Source: CBCXVS01 sp965178525 | GTDB taxonomy: Bacteria; Tectomicrobia; Entotheonellia; Entotheonellales; Entotheonellaceae | Assembly: GCA_965178525.1 (NCBI GenBank) | Contig: CBCXVS010000022.1 | Span: forward strand, 1-41,240 | Reading direction: 5' to 3' | Length of the DNA stretch: 41,240 bases | Shown here: positions 17,388 through 24,914 of the stretch, one piece after another | How the letters are laid out: the number at the start of each line of letters is the position of its first letter | How positions within the stretch are numbered: the stretch's first letter is position 1 | Program-made: the position numbers and the translations under genes | The notes under the pieces: model-generated | The model's input: only the letters and a program-made list of their open reading frames with translations | Told to the model about the DNA's origin: nothing | Database searches by the model: none

Positions 17388-17831
17388 ATGCCGGCCAAAG
17401 CTCGCCTCCAGTTCACCGTCCGTCATTACGAATGTGACCCGCTCGGACATGTCAACCACGCGGTCTATGTGCACTATTTCGAAATGGGGCGCTTAGAGGC
17501 CATGGCCGCGGCCGGCCTCCCCTTCTCTGCCATTATCAAGCAAGGCTATGCCATCGTCGCGGCGAATATCTTTGTGCAGTACAAAGCGCCCGCTCTAGCC
17601 GAGGATATTCTGGAAGTGCAGAGCTGTATCTCGCACTTTCGCGGCGCCCGCACGATCTGGCAACAAGCGCTCTATCGCTGCGGCAGTGGCGAACTACTAG
17701 CGCAAGCCGAGGTCAATGGCGCCTTCACCCGTAGCGATGGGGGGCCCGTCCGCATCCCCTCTGCCATGCGCCGCGCGCTCGAAACGCTTTACCTCCCCGA
17801 AGCTGCCAGTTCCTCCCCCCGCCGGCTTTAA
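17388..17831 (+). CDS. Hotdog-fold acyl-CoA thioesterase, 4HBT/YbgC-like
   Basis: 147 aa. The N-terminal signature Y-x-C-D17-P-L-G-H-V-N-H-A-x-Y-x-x-Y-F-E is the 4-hydroxybenzoyl-CoA thioesterase motif, with D17 as the catalytic acid/base. The rest fits the hotdog fold ('AIVAANIFVQYKAPALAEDILEV'). It would hydrolyse acyl-CoA thioesters in the cytoplasm; chain preference is not predictable. The ATG at 17388 is chosen because AGGAAAG lies about 9 bases upstream and the domain begins immediately. The open frame extends upstream to 17277, but without coding character. Confidence 0.85.
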   Translation: MPAKARLQFTVRHYECDPLGHVNHAVYVHYFEMGRLEAMAAAGLPFSAIIKQGYAIVAANIFVQYKAPALAEDILEVQSCISHFRGARTIWQQALYRCGSGELLAQAEVNGAFTRSDGGPVRIPSAMRRALETLYLPEAASSSPRRL

Positions 17832-17904
17832 TCGTGGATATAGCTTCCCACTTTGCCTCACATGATGTCTATGCTATGATACTCATCCATATATAGACTT
17901 TTTA

Positions 17905-17937
17905 CATTCCGCATTCCGCATTCCGCATTCCGCATTC
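17905..17937. repeat. Heptanucleotide tandem repeat, CATTCCG units, ahead of a ribosome binding site
   Basis: Four exact CATTCCG units plus CATTC, ending directly against the AGGAGG Shine-Dalgarno of the LLM oxidoreductase gene. It therefore lies in the 5' untranslated region, where changes in copy number would alter leader length. Confidence 0.9.
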
Positions 17938-17950
17938 AGGAGGTTGGCTC

Positions 17951-18889
17951 ATGCAATTCGGCTTGGGTTTGCCCCACACGGGGGCCGCAGCACAGGGGCC
18001 GGACATTATCAGGTTCGCCAAGCACGCGGAGGCCCTGGGATTTGAGTCGTTGTGGTGTGGAGATCACATTTTGTTACCCACAGCGGGCACCAACCAATAT
18101 CCCTACACAGCGGACGGCTCGTTCCCGCGGGACGCCAGGGTCGGTTTTCTGGAAACCTTAACCGTGCTGTCGTATGCAGCAGCCGTGACGGAACGCATTC
18201 GTTTGGGCAGTACCGTCATTATTCTGCCGTATCGCAACCCGATTGTGCAGGCCAAGATGTTTGCTTCCCTCGATGTCCTCAGTGGCGGCCGCGCCATTTG
18301 CGGGGTGGGCGTCGGCTGGCTGGAAAAAGAATTTGATAGCCTCGGGGTACCGTACGCCGAGCGCGGCCCCATGAGCGACGAATTCTTGCAGATCTTTCAG
18401 GTGCTCTGGACCGAGGAACACCCGGAATTTCACGGCAAGTATTACCAGTTCGACGGCATGCAGTTTCAGCCCAAACCGCTCCAAGATCCCCTGCCGATTT
18501 GGGTCGGCGGCCACAGCCGGCGCGCCATCCGGCGTACCATCACCTATGGCCATGCCTGGCACCCCACACGCCAAACGCCGGACTTCGTCGCCCAACATCT
18601 GCCCTATGTGCGGCAGGAAGCGGAACGTGCCGGGCGTGACCCGGCGAGTATTACCATCTCACTGAAGCGCAGCCTCCACATAACAGATATCGGCCTCAGT
18701 GGCGACGTCGTCTTCCGCTCAGGCAACGCGCTAGTCGGCACGACGCAGGATATTATCGACGATGCCAAGCGCTGTCAGGACATTGGCATCCAACAGCTGA
18801 CCTACGATTTTCGCACAGATGATGTCGACGCCCAAATCGCGATTATGGAGCGGCTAGTCGAGCATGTGATACCGGCGGTTGCCACCTGA
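17951..18889 (+). CDS. LLM-class (luciferase-like) F420-dependent oxidoreductase
   Basis: 312 aa TIM-barrel protein of the bacterial luciferase-like superfamily, closest in style to the F420-dependent TIGR03619 group. Supporting blocks are 'FAKHAEALGFESLWCGDHI', 'LSYAAAVTERIRLGSTVIILPYRNPIVQAKMFASLDVLSGGRAICGVGVGW' (two separate conserved stretches), 'PLPIWVGGHSRRAIRRT' and a C-terminal 'ERLVEHVIP'. AGGAGG lies 7 bases before the ATG, immediately after the CATTCCG repeats. Cofactor (F420 or FMN) and substrate remain undetermined. In this genomic setting a role in lipid or xenobiotic turnover is plausible only by analogy. Confidence 0.88.
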   Translation: MQFGLGLPHTGAAAQGPDIIRFAKHAEALGFESLWCGDHILLPTAGTNQYPYTADGSFPRDARVGFLETLTVLSYAAAVTERIRLGSTVIILPYRNPIVQAKMFASLDVLSGGRAICGVGVGWLEKEFDSLGVPYAERGPMSDEFLQIFQVLWTEEHPEFHGKYYQFDGMQFQPKPLQDPLPIWVGGHSRRAIRRTITYGHAWHPTRQTPDFVAQHLPYVRQEAERAGRDPASITISLKRSLHITDIGLSGDVVFRSGNALVGTTQDIIDDAKRCQDIGIQQLTYDFRTDDVDAQIAIMERLVEHVIPAVAT

Positions 18890-18896
18890 GTTCTTA

Positions 18897-19000
<104 letters not shown>

Positions 19001-19002
<2 letters not shown>

Positions 19003-19543
19003 AAACTTCAGGAGAGCGATACAGCTCATGGGCCATGAGATAGGCCCGCACCGGTTCCGGCAGGCTGTGGCGGAAGACGTCAAGCGCTTCTCCGCCATGC
19101 AAACGCTGCCGGATGGTCGAACTGCGGGCCGGATGCGTCATGGGCAGGCTGAAGCGGCCGAATTCTCGGTCGATCTCTTCATGCCGATACCACCGGGCCC
19201 ATTCGGCCGCAATATCTGGCCCGACGAGTAAACAAGGCGCCGCCTGCAAACGCGTGCGCAAGGCGCACAAGACATCATACGTATACACGGGCGTGTCGCT
19301 GCCGTGCGCGAGTGTACGCTCAATGGTGCAGACGCGAGCCTGATGGTGGAGCGCACCGGCCTGCAAGGCCAAGTCGCACATGCGGACACGATGCTCAAAG
19401 GGCGCCGATTGCTTGCCAAAGGCATGGCGGTAGGCCGGCACCACGAGCACCTCATAGCCCATGGCGATGGCCCGCTCAATGACGGACATATGCCCGGCAT
19501 GTATTGGGTCGAAGCTCCCACCGTACATGGCATACCGTGTCAT
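19001..19543 (-). CDS. nadD: Nicotinate-nucleotide adenylyltransferase-like protein
   Basis: 180 aa nucleotidyltransferase making NaAD from NaMN and ATP in NAD synthesis. The N-terminal GGSFDPIHAGH is the HIGH-type nucleotide-binding motif, followed by 'VPAYRHAFGK', 'LLVGPDIAAEWARWYR' and the C-terminal 'ARSSTIRQRL' (the SSTxIR motif). All are in the expected order and the length is slightly short. The start is taken at 19543 because GGGAG/AGG lies just upstream. A more upstream ATG at 19564 adds seven residues without conservation. It is divergent from the pheA-tyrA fusion, with only 42 bases between starts. The specificity (NaMN versus a related pyridine nucleotide) is inferred from family. 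Confidence 0.82.
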
Positions 19544-19585
19544 GACCTGCTCCCAAGACGTCATGTCGCCGTTGGAGGATGGAAC

Positions 19586-21268
19586 GTGCGTATCGGATTT
19601 TTAGGTCCCGCCGGAACCTATACGGAAGAAGCCGCAAAGGCGGCGGCCGCTGATGCCAGCTATATCCCCTATACCTCGATCAACGAGGTGTTTGCCGCCG
19701 TGGCGCAACAGGATGTCGACTGCGGTCTCGTACCGATCGAAAATGTCATCCAGGGCCCCGTCACCGAAACGCTCGATAATCTCTATCACTATGTGGCCAC
19801 GGTGAAGATTGTCGACATGCTCGTGTTGCCGATTCAACACGCCATCGGCGCCCTCGCGCCCGCCTCCGGGATTACCCGTATTCTCTCAAGGGATCAGGCC
19901 CTGAAGCAATGCGCCGCCTACCTCCAGGCCCATTATCCCGGCGCCCAGCAAATTGAGGTGTCGAGCACGAGTGCGGCCATGGAGATGATCGTGACGGAGC
20001 GGTTGCAGGATGCGGCGGCCATTGGCAGCCCGCAGGCCATGCAACAGTATAACTTGCCGGTTCTCGACCGCGACATTGGCAATGTGAAAAACAACAAAAC
20101 CCGTTTTGCTCTCCTCGGCCACGTCTCTGCGGGCTACCATCTGCGCACGGGCAAGGATGCCACGGCGCTCGTGATTTATCCACCCAGCGATCGGATGGGG
20201 ATTTTGGAAGCGATTCTTTCCGTCATCAGCCGAGAGTATCGCCTCAATATCTCTTCCATCCACTCCCGCCCAGACACTCGCGGCGCTTTCCGGTTCTACA
20301 TGGAGGTGGAAGGGCATCCCGACGACCCGCCTGTCGGCGCCTGCCTGGCCGCGTTGGAAAAACAACTCAGCAGCGACGCGGTGCAAGTGCATACGTTTGG
20401 CACGTATCCACGCTGTCCCTTCAACGAGCCGCGCCTGCAGACCATCGGCATTATCGGCGGCACGGGCCAGATGGGCCAGTGGTTTCAACGGTTTTTCGGC
20501 ACGGCCGGCTACACGGTGTTGATCAGCGGGCGGCGCACCCCCCTCACCTATGAACAATGCGTGGCGCAGTCGGACGCGGTGATCATCAACGTGCCGATTA
20601 AAAATACAGTCGAGGTGATTCATCAGGTGGGCCCATGGTTCCGCCCCGGACAACTCATTACCGATAATACCTCGATTAAAACGCAACCCGTAGCGGCCAT
20701 GTTGGAAGCCGTGGCCCCCGATGTGGAAGTCCTGGGCATGCACACGGTGTTCGGCCCTGCCGTCGAGAGTCTGCAGGGCCAAAATGTCGTCTTTACCCGC
20801 ACCTCGGCCTCTGCGGAGCTAGCGCACGAATTCGCAAATATTTTCTATAAGTACGGCGCCAAAATCAGCTATACCGACCCGGAAAATCACGATCGGCAGA
20901 TGGCTTTTCACCAGAATCTGGAACATTTCACCAAACTCATCCTCGCCCAGGTACTGCGCACCCAATTCGGCGATCCGTTCGAAATGGACTCGTATAGCTC
21001 CCCGAACTCGCGCACGTCGTTGATCACCATGGGCCGTATTTTAAACGCCGATCCGGATCTCTACAGCGAAATTCAGTCTTACAATGTGCAGGGACCCGCC
21101 ATGATCCAGGCCTATCTCGACGCCGCGCAGACCCTGGGACAGGCCCTCATGGCAGGGAATGTGGAGACGTTTAAGGACACCATGACCTCGAATGCCGCCG
21201 CTCTGGGAGCTTCGTACCTGGAGGATATGTTGCAAAAATCCAAGATTCTGCATCAATATCTGGTGTAA
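19586..21268 (+). CDS. Prephenate dehydratase-ACT-prephenate dehydrogenase fusion
   Basis: 560 aa bifunctional aromatic amino acid enzyme. Residues 1-180 are prephenate dehydratase (GFLGPAGTYTEEAA; 'GLVPIENVIQGPV'; catalytic T172-R-F). About 185-270 is an ACT regulatory domain (DRMGILEAILSVISREYRLNIS; SRP). From residue 286 comes a Rossmann TyrA domain (IGIIGGTGQMGQWF, then ISGRR, whose arginines favour NADP). It would give phenylpyruvate and 4-hydroxyphenylpyruvate from the same precursor, with Phe feedback through ACT. No chorismate mutase domain is present, unlike the enterobacterial CM-PheA and CM-TyrA proteins. The GTG start at 19586 is chosen for GGAGG 7 bases upstream and because the domain begins there. 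The open frame upstream only shadows nadD. Confidence 0.88.
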   Translation: MRIGFLGPAGTYTEEAAKAAAADASYIPYTSINEVFAAVAQQDVDCGLVPIENVIQGPVTETLDNLYHYVATVKIVDMLVLPIQHAIGALAPASGITRILSRDQALKQCAAYLQAHYPGAQQIEVSSTSAAMEMIVTERLQDAAAIGSPQAMQQYNLPVLDRDIGNVKNNKTRFALLGHVSAGYHLRTGKDATALVIYPPSDRMGILEAILSVISREYRLNISSIHSRPDTRGAFRFYMEVEGHPDDPPVGACLAALEKQLSSDAVQVHTFGTYPRCPFNEPRLQTIGIIGGTGQMGQWFQRFFGTAGYTVLISGRRTPLTYEQCVAQSDAVIINVPIKNTVEVIHQVGPWFRPGQLITDNTSIKTQPVAAMLEAVAPDVEVLGMHTVFGPAVESLQGQNVVFTRTSASAELAHEFANIFYKYGAKISYTDPENHDRQMAFHQNLEHFTKLILAQVLRTQFGDPFEMDSYSSPNSRTSLITMGRILNADPDLYSEIQSYNVQGPAMIQAYLDAAQTLGQALMAGNVETFKDTMTSNAAALGASYLEDMLQKSKILHQYLV

Positions 21269-21397
21269 GATGGCGTCACGACATGGCATCTGCAAGGCCG
21301 GGGATGTTAGTCTTTAGGCGAATTTTATTTTACCCGTCTTCTCCATCCCGAGAAGCGCCGCGTCTCTCAAACCATCTGGCAAGGCAAAGGAAAGAAC

Positions 21398-21787
21398 ATG
21401 ACAAGATTGAGCCACCGACTCAGCGCCGCGTTCATCGTACTCTCGATGACCGTGATTCTGTTGACCATAGGTATCCATGTCGGCGTCACAGAAGCCCAGG
21501 GCATCAAAAAATTTACGCTCATTAACGTGATTTTTGATGGCACCAAAATATGGCTGCCCTCGAGCATCATCGTTCATGAAGGTGATGAGGTCGAACTCAC
21601 CCTGGTCAATAAACTCGACGCGCCCCATGGCTTCCAGATCGGTGTGTTCGGCATCGAAGGCGTCGTGAATCCCAAGTCGAAGATGACCGTGCAATTTACG
21701 GCTCACACGCCAGGGCTCCACGCCTTTAAGTGCCACATTCATCCGCCCCATATTGGCGGCCAAATCCTCGTCCTGGAGAAAAAGTAG
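21398..21787 (+). CDS. Secreted cupredoxin-like copper protein
   Basis: 129 aa with an N-terminal signal sequence or anchor (residues 10-32, ending near ALA-like 'TEAQG'). It has a cupredoxin beta-barrel: 'VHEGDEVELTLVNKLDAPHGF' contains the first His ligand (H77), and the C-terminal loop C112-x2-H115-x2-H118 carries the remaining ligands. No axial Met follows, so the site is not a standard plastocyanin type and may resemble nitrosocyanin or CuA-like single-Cys sites. It acts in periplasm or at the outer face of the membrane, in electron transfer or copper handling. AAGGAAAG precedes the ATG. It is probably co-transcribed with the phosphatase 4 bases downstream. Confidence 0.8.
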   Translation: MTRLSHRLSAAFIVLSMTVILLTIGIHVGVTEAQGIKKFTLINVIFDGTKIWLPSSIIVHEGDEVELTLVNKLDAPHGFQIGVFGIEGVVNPKSKMTVQFTAHTPGLHAFKCHIHPPHIGGQILVLEKK

Positions 21788-21791
21788 TACC

Positions 21792-22562
21792 GTGCAACCC
21801 CAGCTCTCACCCCACCTCGAGGCGGCGATCAACGCCGCCAAAGCCGCCGGGGAGGTGATTCTCCCCTATTTTCGCACCGCGCTCAAGGTGGAAACGAAGG
21901 CGGATCAGAGCCCCGTGACAGCGGCGGACCGCGCCGCCGAGCAAGTCATCGTGGACACGCTGCAGCGGCAGTTCCCCAGCTATGGCGTCCTGGGCGAAGA
22001 GTTTGGCGCCCAGCCGGGACGCGCCGACGCCCGTTGGATTATTGATCCCATTGACGGCACGAAGAATTTCATTCGTGGGATCCCTTATTTTGCCACGCTC
22101 ATTGCGCTGGAAGAAGCCGGCGACATTACCGCCGGTGTGATCTATGCGCCCGCCGAGCAGACGCTGTTTTATGCGGCCAAGGGCGAAGGTGCCTTCACCA
22201 ACGATCATGAGCCACTCGCCGTGTCACCGATCGCCGACATGTCCGAGGCGACGCTGGTACACGGGGGGCTGGATATTCTCCTCCATAGCGGCTATTGGGA
22301 CGGCTTCACCCGGCTCGTGGCCGCAACCGCCCGGCAGCGCGGCTTTGGGGATTATTTTGCCCACACATTCGTGTTCCGCGGGCAGGCGGAGGTGATGGTC
22401 GAAGCCGATGTGAAGCCCTGGGATCTGGCCCCGCTGAAGATCATTGTGGAAGAGGCGGGCGGCCGCTTTACCGACTTTACCGGCGCGCCAACGATTTATG
22501 GCGGGAGCGCCGTCGTCTCCAACGGGTACGTGCATGAGGCGGTGCTGCGCCTGTTGGGCTAG
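21792..22562 (+). CDS. hisN: Inositol-monophosphatase-family phosphatase, HisN-like
   Basis: 256 aa Mg-dependent phosphatase. Metal ligands are E69/E70 (GVLGEE), the core D85-P-I-D88-G-T-K-N-F and the late 'WDLAP' (third metal Asp). The variant DPIDGTK-x-F-x-x-G-x-P is more typical of histidinol-phosphatase (HisN) than of SuhB (DPLDGTTNF), hence the symbol, given with reservation. It would dephosphorylate L-histidinol phosphate or myo-inositol phosphates. The GTG at 21792 is chosen because the cupredoxin gene ends at 21787 and GGAGAA lies upstream inside it. The longer frame starting at 21753 would overlap that gene. Confidence 0.82.
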   Translation: MQPQLSPHLEAAINAAKAAGEVILPYFRTALKVETKADQSPVTAADRAAEQVIVDTLQRQFPSYGVLGEEFGAQPGRADARWIIDPIDGTKNFIRGIPYFATLIALEEAGDITAGVIYAPAEQTLFYAAKGEGAFTNDHEPLAVSPIADMSEATLVHGGLDILLHSGYWDGFTRLVAATARQRGFGDYFAHTFVFRGQAEVMVEADVKPWDLAPLKIIVEEAGGRFTDFTGAPTIYGGSAVVSNGYVHEAVLRLLG

Positions 22563-22623
22563 GTGGCGCGCAAAAAGGGCGTTTGCATTTCCGAGACGAT
22601 TCGAACTTTGGGGGAAAGCCGCC

Positions 22624-23547
22624 ATGGTCCGAGAGCTGCTTAAATCACCGCAGGTGTCGCTATTGGGAAGTCTGGTAATTACCACTTTTGGGGGGATGGC
22701 AGCAGGGAAAATCTTTGACACTCCCGTTCCCTTTTGGACCGTACTGGTCGGAATTCTTCTGATAATCCTGGGATTCATGTGGCAATTCCGTCAAAACACA
22801 TCCCGTTATCAAAAATTCACCACTCGCCAATTGAAACCGGCGCCAGCGGTACAACGCCCGGTACTGATCATGCCACTTTCATTTGTCCGTTTGCTTTGCA
22901 TACCCTCTTTCGTAACGATATCTACCGATTTAAAGCATGATCTGGAGGAATTGGCCGCACACAAGCAGGCGCAATACCGGCAAGGAAAGCCCCGCATCGA
23001 TTTTTGGAGTTGGGAACAGACCTTGCGAGGCATCTACCACAATATGCAAAACGACGGTCCGCTGTCCCGTCTCATTCTGCTTGGCTCTAAAGAATCCGCA
23101 CCTCAACTGCTCTTCTTCATCACAAAGGTATTACAGCACTATACTGTCCTTCAACATATCCGGATTCAACTTTATCTCAATAACTCCCTTCGTCTCCTAG
23201 AATTTGATCCAGCAATTCCCACACTCCAAGAGCAAGATGGTTTTGATTTTGAAGACTTTGACGGCTTGACTCACGCGTTCGGAACACTTCTGGAAAAGCT
23301 TAGGGAAGAAGGAGTGTCTACCCAGGATATTCAGATTGATGTGACAGGTAGGCAAAAGCCGACGAGCATTGTGGCTTCGGCAGTGACGTTTCTCAGTCAT
23401 GCTAGCAATCAGTACGTATCGACCAATCCGAAATGTTGGGACGCCCCGAAACTGGAATACGAAGTGCTCGGCTACAACGTGGTCCAGTTCCTCGAACCGA
23501 GTGATCGACCGGTTGAGGTAAGGCCCCTTGATTGCTCATCCATGTAG
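22624..23547 (+). CDS. Two-helix membrane protein with C-terminal CARF domain (putative type III CRISPR effector)
   Basis: 307 aa, first gene of the cmr operon. Two N-terminal membrane helices (about residues 10-30 and 36-55) are separated by a five-residue turn. Then comes a basic linker and, from about residue 78, a Rossmann-like CARF domain: strand 'PVLIMPLSF', the block 'LILLGSKES' (149-157) and the diagnostic late motif DVTG-x-x-K-P-T-S (239-248), matching the D-V/I-T-G-G-T-K-P-M-S motif of Csm6/Csx1/Can-type sensors. The sensor would bind cyclic oligoadenylate made by Cas10 and gate or oligomerise the membrane part. No HEPN or nuclease domain is seen. The ATG at 22624 follows GGGGGAAAG; the longer frame from 22444 overlaps hisN and is not used. 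It stops 11 bases before cmr1, with the cmr1 Shine-Dalgarno overlapping its end. Confidence 0.75.
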   Translation: MVRELLKSPQVSLLGSLVITTFGGMAAGKIFDTPVPFWTVLVGILLIILGFMWQFRQNTSRYQKFTTRQLKPAPAVQRPVLIMPLSFVRLLCIPSFVTISTDLKHDLEELAAHKQAQYRQGKPRIDFWSWEQTLRGIYHNMQNDGPLSRLILLGSKESAPQLLFFITKVLQHYTVLQHIRIQLYLNNSLRLLEFDPAIPTLQEQDGFDFEDFDGLTHAFGTLLEKLREEGVSTQDIQIDVTGRQKPTSIVASAVTFLSHASNQYVSTNPKCWDAPKLEYEVLGYNVVQFLEPSDRPVEVRPLDCSSM

Positions 23548-23558
23548 GAGACGATGCC

Positions 23559-24914
23559 ATGGCGCGACATCCGTTACCTGACATCTCTAACTTAGCACGA
23601 CCGAGGGGGCATTTGCCTAAAGGCTGGAAGGACTTCAATCCCATAGAGACCCATTTGATAACCCCGATGTTTGGCGGTGGCGTCACCACTGGTGAGATTG
23701 ACCAGGTAACGCCGATCTCAGCTAAGGCGATTCGAGGTCAACTAAGGTTCTGGTGGCGAGCCACAAGAGGGGCAACATCGTGCCACTCGGTTCAGGAATT
23801 ATCCGAACGTGAGACGGAACTCTTTGGATCTGATACTATAGCAAGTTCGGTCTCGATTTTAACTGAGGTGAGAGGCCAGTACAAACTCCAGTCATGCGCT
23901 CGATATGAAAACCGTCCTAGACCCGTGTGGCAAGGGCCTTTCTCGGGCCGTGACAATCCTCTTTGTTATCTTGCCTTTCCATTCCAGGGAAGCGTAGATA
24001 GGAAAAAGCCATCTGATCCGGCCGTGATGATGACTGAACTCACCTTCGCTATTCATGTCTCATGTCACACAAGTATCGAACAAGATATCCGCGCAGCACT
24101 CTGGGCCTGGATCAACTTCGGAGGTATAGCCTCCTGCACTCGCAGGGGTTTTGGCGGATTATATGCCCCTGACTTTTCACCTAAGTCCTCAAAAGACTTG
24201 AGGCCATGGTTTCGAGAGAACATCAAGAACTACGGTCTCGATCTGTCGATTAGGCGTGATTGGCCGACGCTCACCAATGATGTTTTTTTCAAAGACACAG
24301 AAGCTCATCCATGGAATGCATGGCGAATATCCGCACAGGAATTCTTCGATTTTCGGCAAGGTGTATCTGGCAAGGGAAGCGGAGTAGGTCGAAACTCCGG
24401 CAGCCTGAGCGAAAACTCTAATCGCCCGGGCAGATCACATTGGCCTGAACCCGAAACCATACGGAATGCAACGGGTTCTCGAGCCCCAAGACATCACCCA
24501 CTGTCATTTATACCAAGTAACGGCTTTCCACGAGCCGAATTTGGCTTACCAATCGTGTTTCATTTCGTGTCACCTCCACCAGGGAATCCTCAAGACACCT
24601 ATTTACTTCCCGTGGTGGCTGGCGCACGCAAAGATCGTATGGGAAGTCCTTTAATTATTAAGCCCTTAGCGATGAGCGCAGAACAGGCGGTTCCTCTTAT
24701 ACTGAAGCTGAATTGTCCGTCTCCCGAAGGCGTTGAACTGGTCTACCGACCCAACGATACAACTGCGATCTCATCTTATGACCTAACAGACATCCGTCAC
24801 CCTCGATTCACAAGTTATACCAATTCGCCGCTTCACGGCTCCCCGTCCGGCTCTGCGATAGAGGGTTTTCTTCAGTTTATTCAGTCACACAATTTTAAGA
24901 AAGTGGGGACTTGA
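23559..24914 (+). CDS. cmr1: Type III-B Cmr1 (Cas7-like RAMP subunit)
   Basis: 451 aa, full length. It has the RAMP opening 'HLITPMFGGGV' with 'ISAKAIRGQLRFWWRATRG', the classical Cmr1 signature, and a glycine-rich loop 'CTRRGFGGLYAPDF'. Cmr1 caps the 3' end of the crRNA-bound filament in the Cmr complex and helps engage target RNA. AGGAG at 23546-23550 sits 8 bases before the ATG and overlaps the end of the CARF gene. An in-frame upstream start at 23532 is unlikely. It overlaps cas10 by one base (TGATG). Base composition is visibly more AT-rich than the housekeeping genes on both sides, in line with horizontal acquisition. Confidence 0.92.
   Translation: MARHPLPDISNLARPRGHLPKGWKDFNPIETHLITPMFGGGVTTGEIDQVTPISAKAIRGQLRFWWRATRGATSCHSVQELSERETELFGSDTIASSVSILTEVRGQYKLQSCARYENRPRPVWQGPFSGRDNPLCYLAFPFQGSVDRKKPSDPAVMMTELTFAIHVSCHTSIEQDIRAALWAWINFGGIASCTRRGFGGLYAPDFSPKSSKDLRPWFRENIKNYGLDLSIRRDWPTLTNDVFFKDTEAHPWNAWRISAQEFFDFRQGVSGKGSGVGRNSGSLSENSNRPGRSHWPEPETIRNATGSRAPRHHPLSFIPSNGFPRAEFGLPIVFHFVSPPPGNPQDTYLLPVVAGARKDRMGSPLIIKPLAMSAEQAVPLILKLNCPSPEGVELVYRPNDTTAISSYDLTDIRHPRFTSYTNSPLHGSPSGSAIEGFLQFIQSHNFKKVGT

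Noticed and set aside
19304..19585. Upstream extension of the PheA-TyrA fusion by 94 codons
   Set aside because: It lies antisense to nadD, has no homology, and the GTG at 19586 has a strong GGAGG at good distance.
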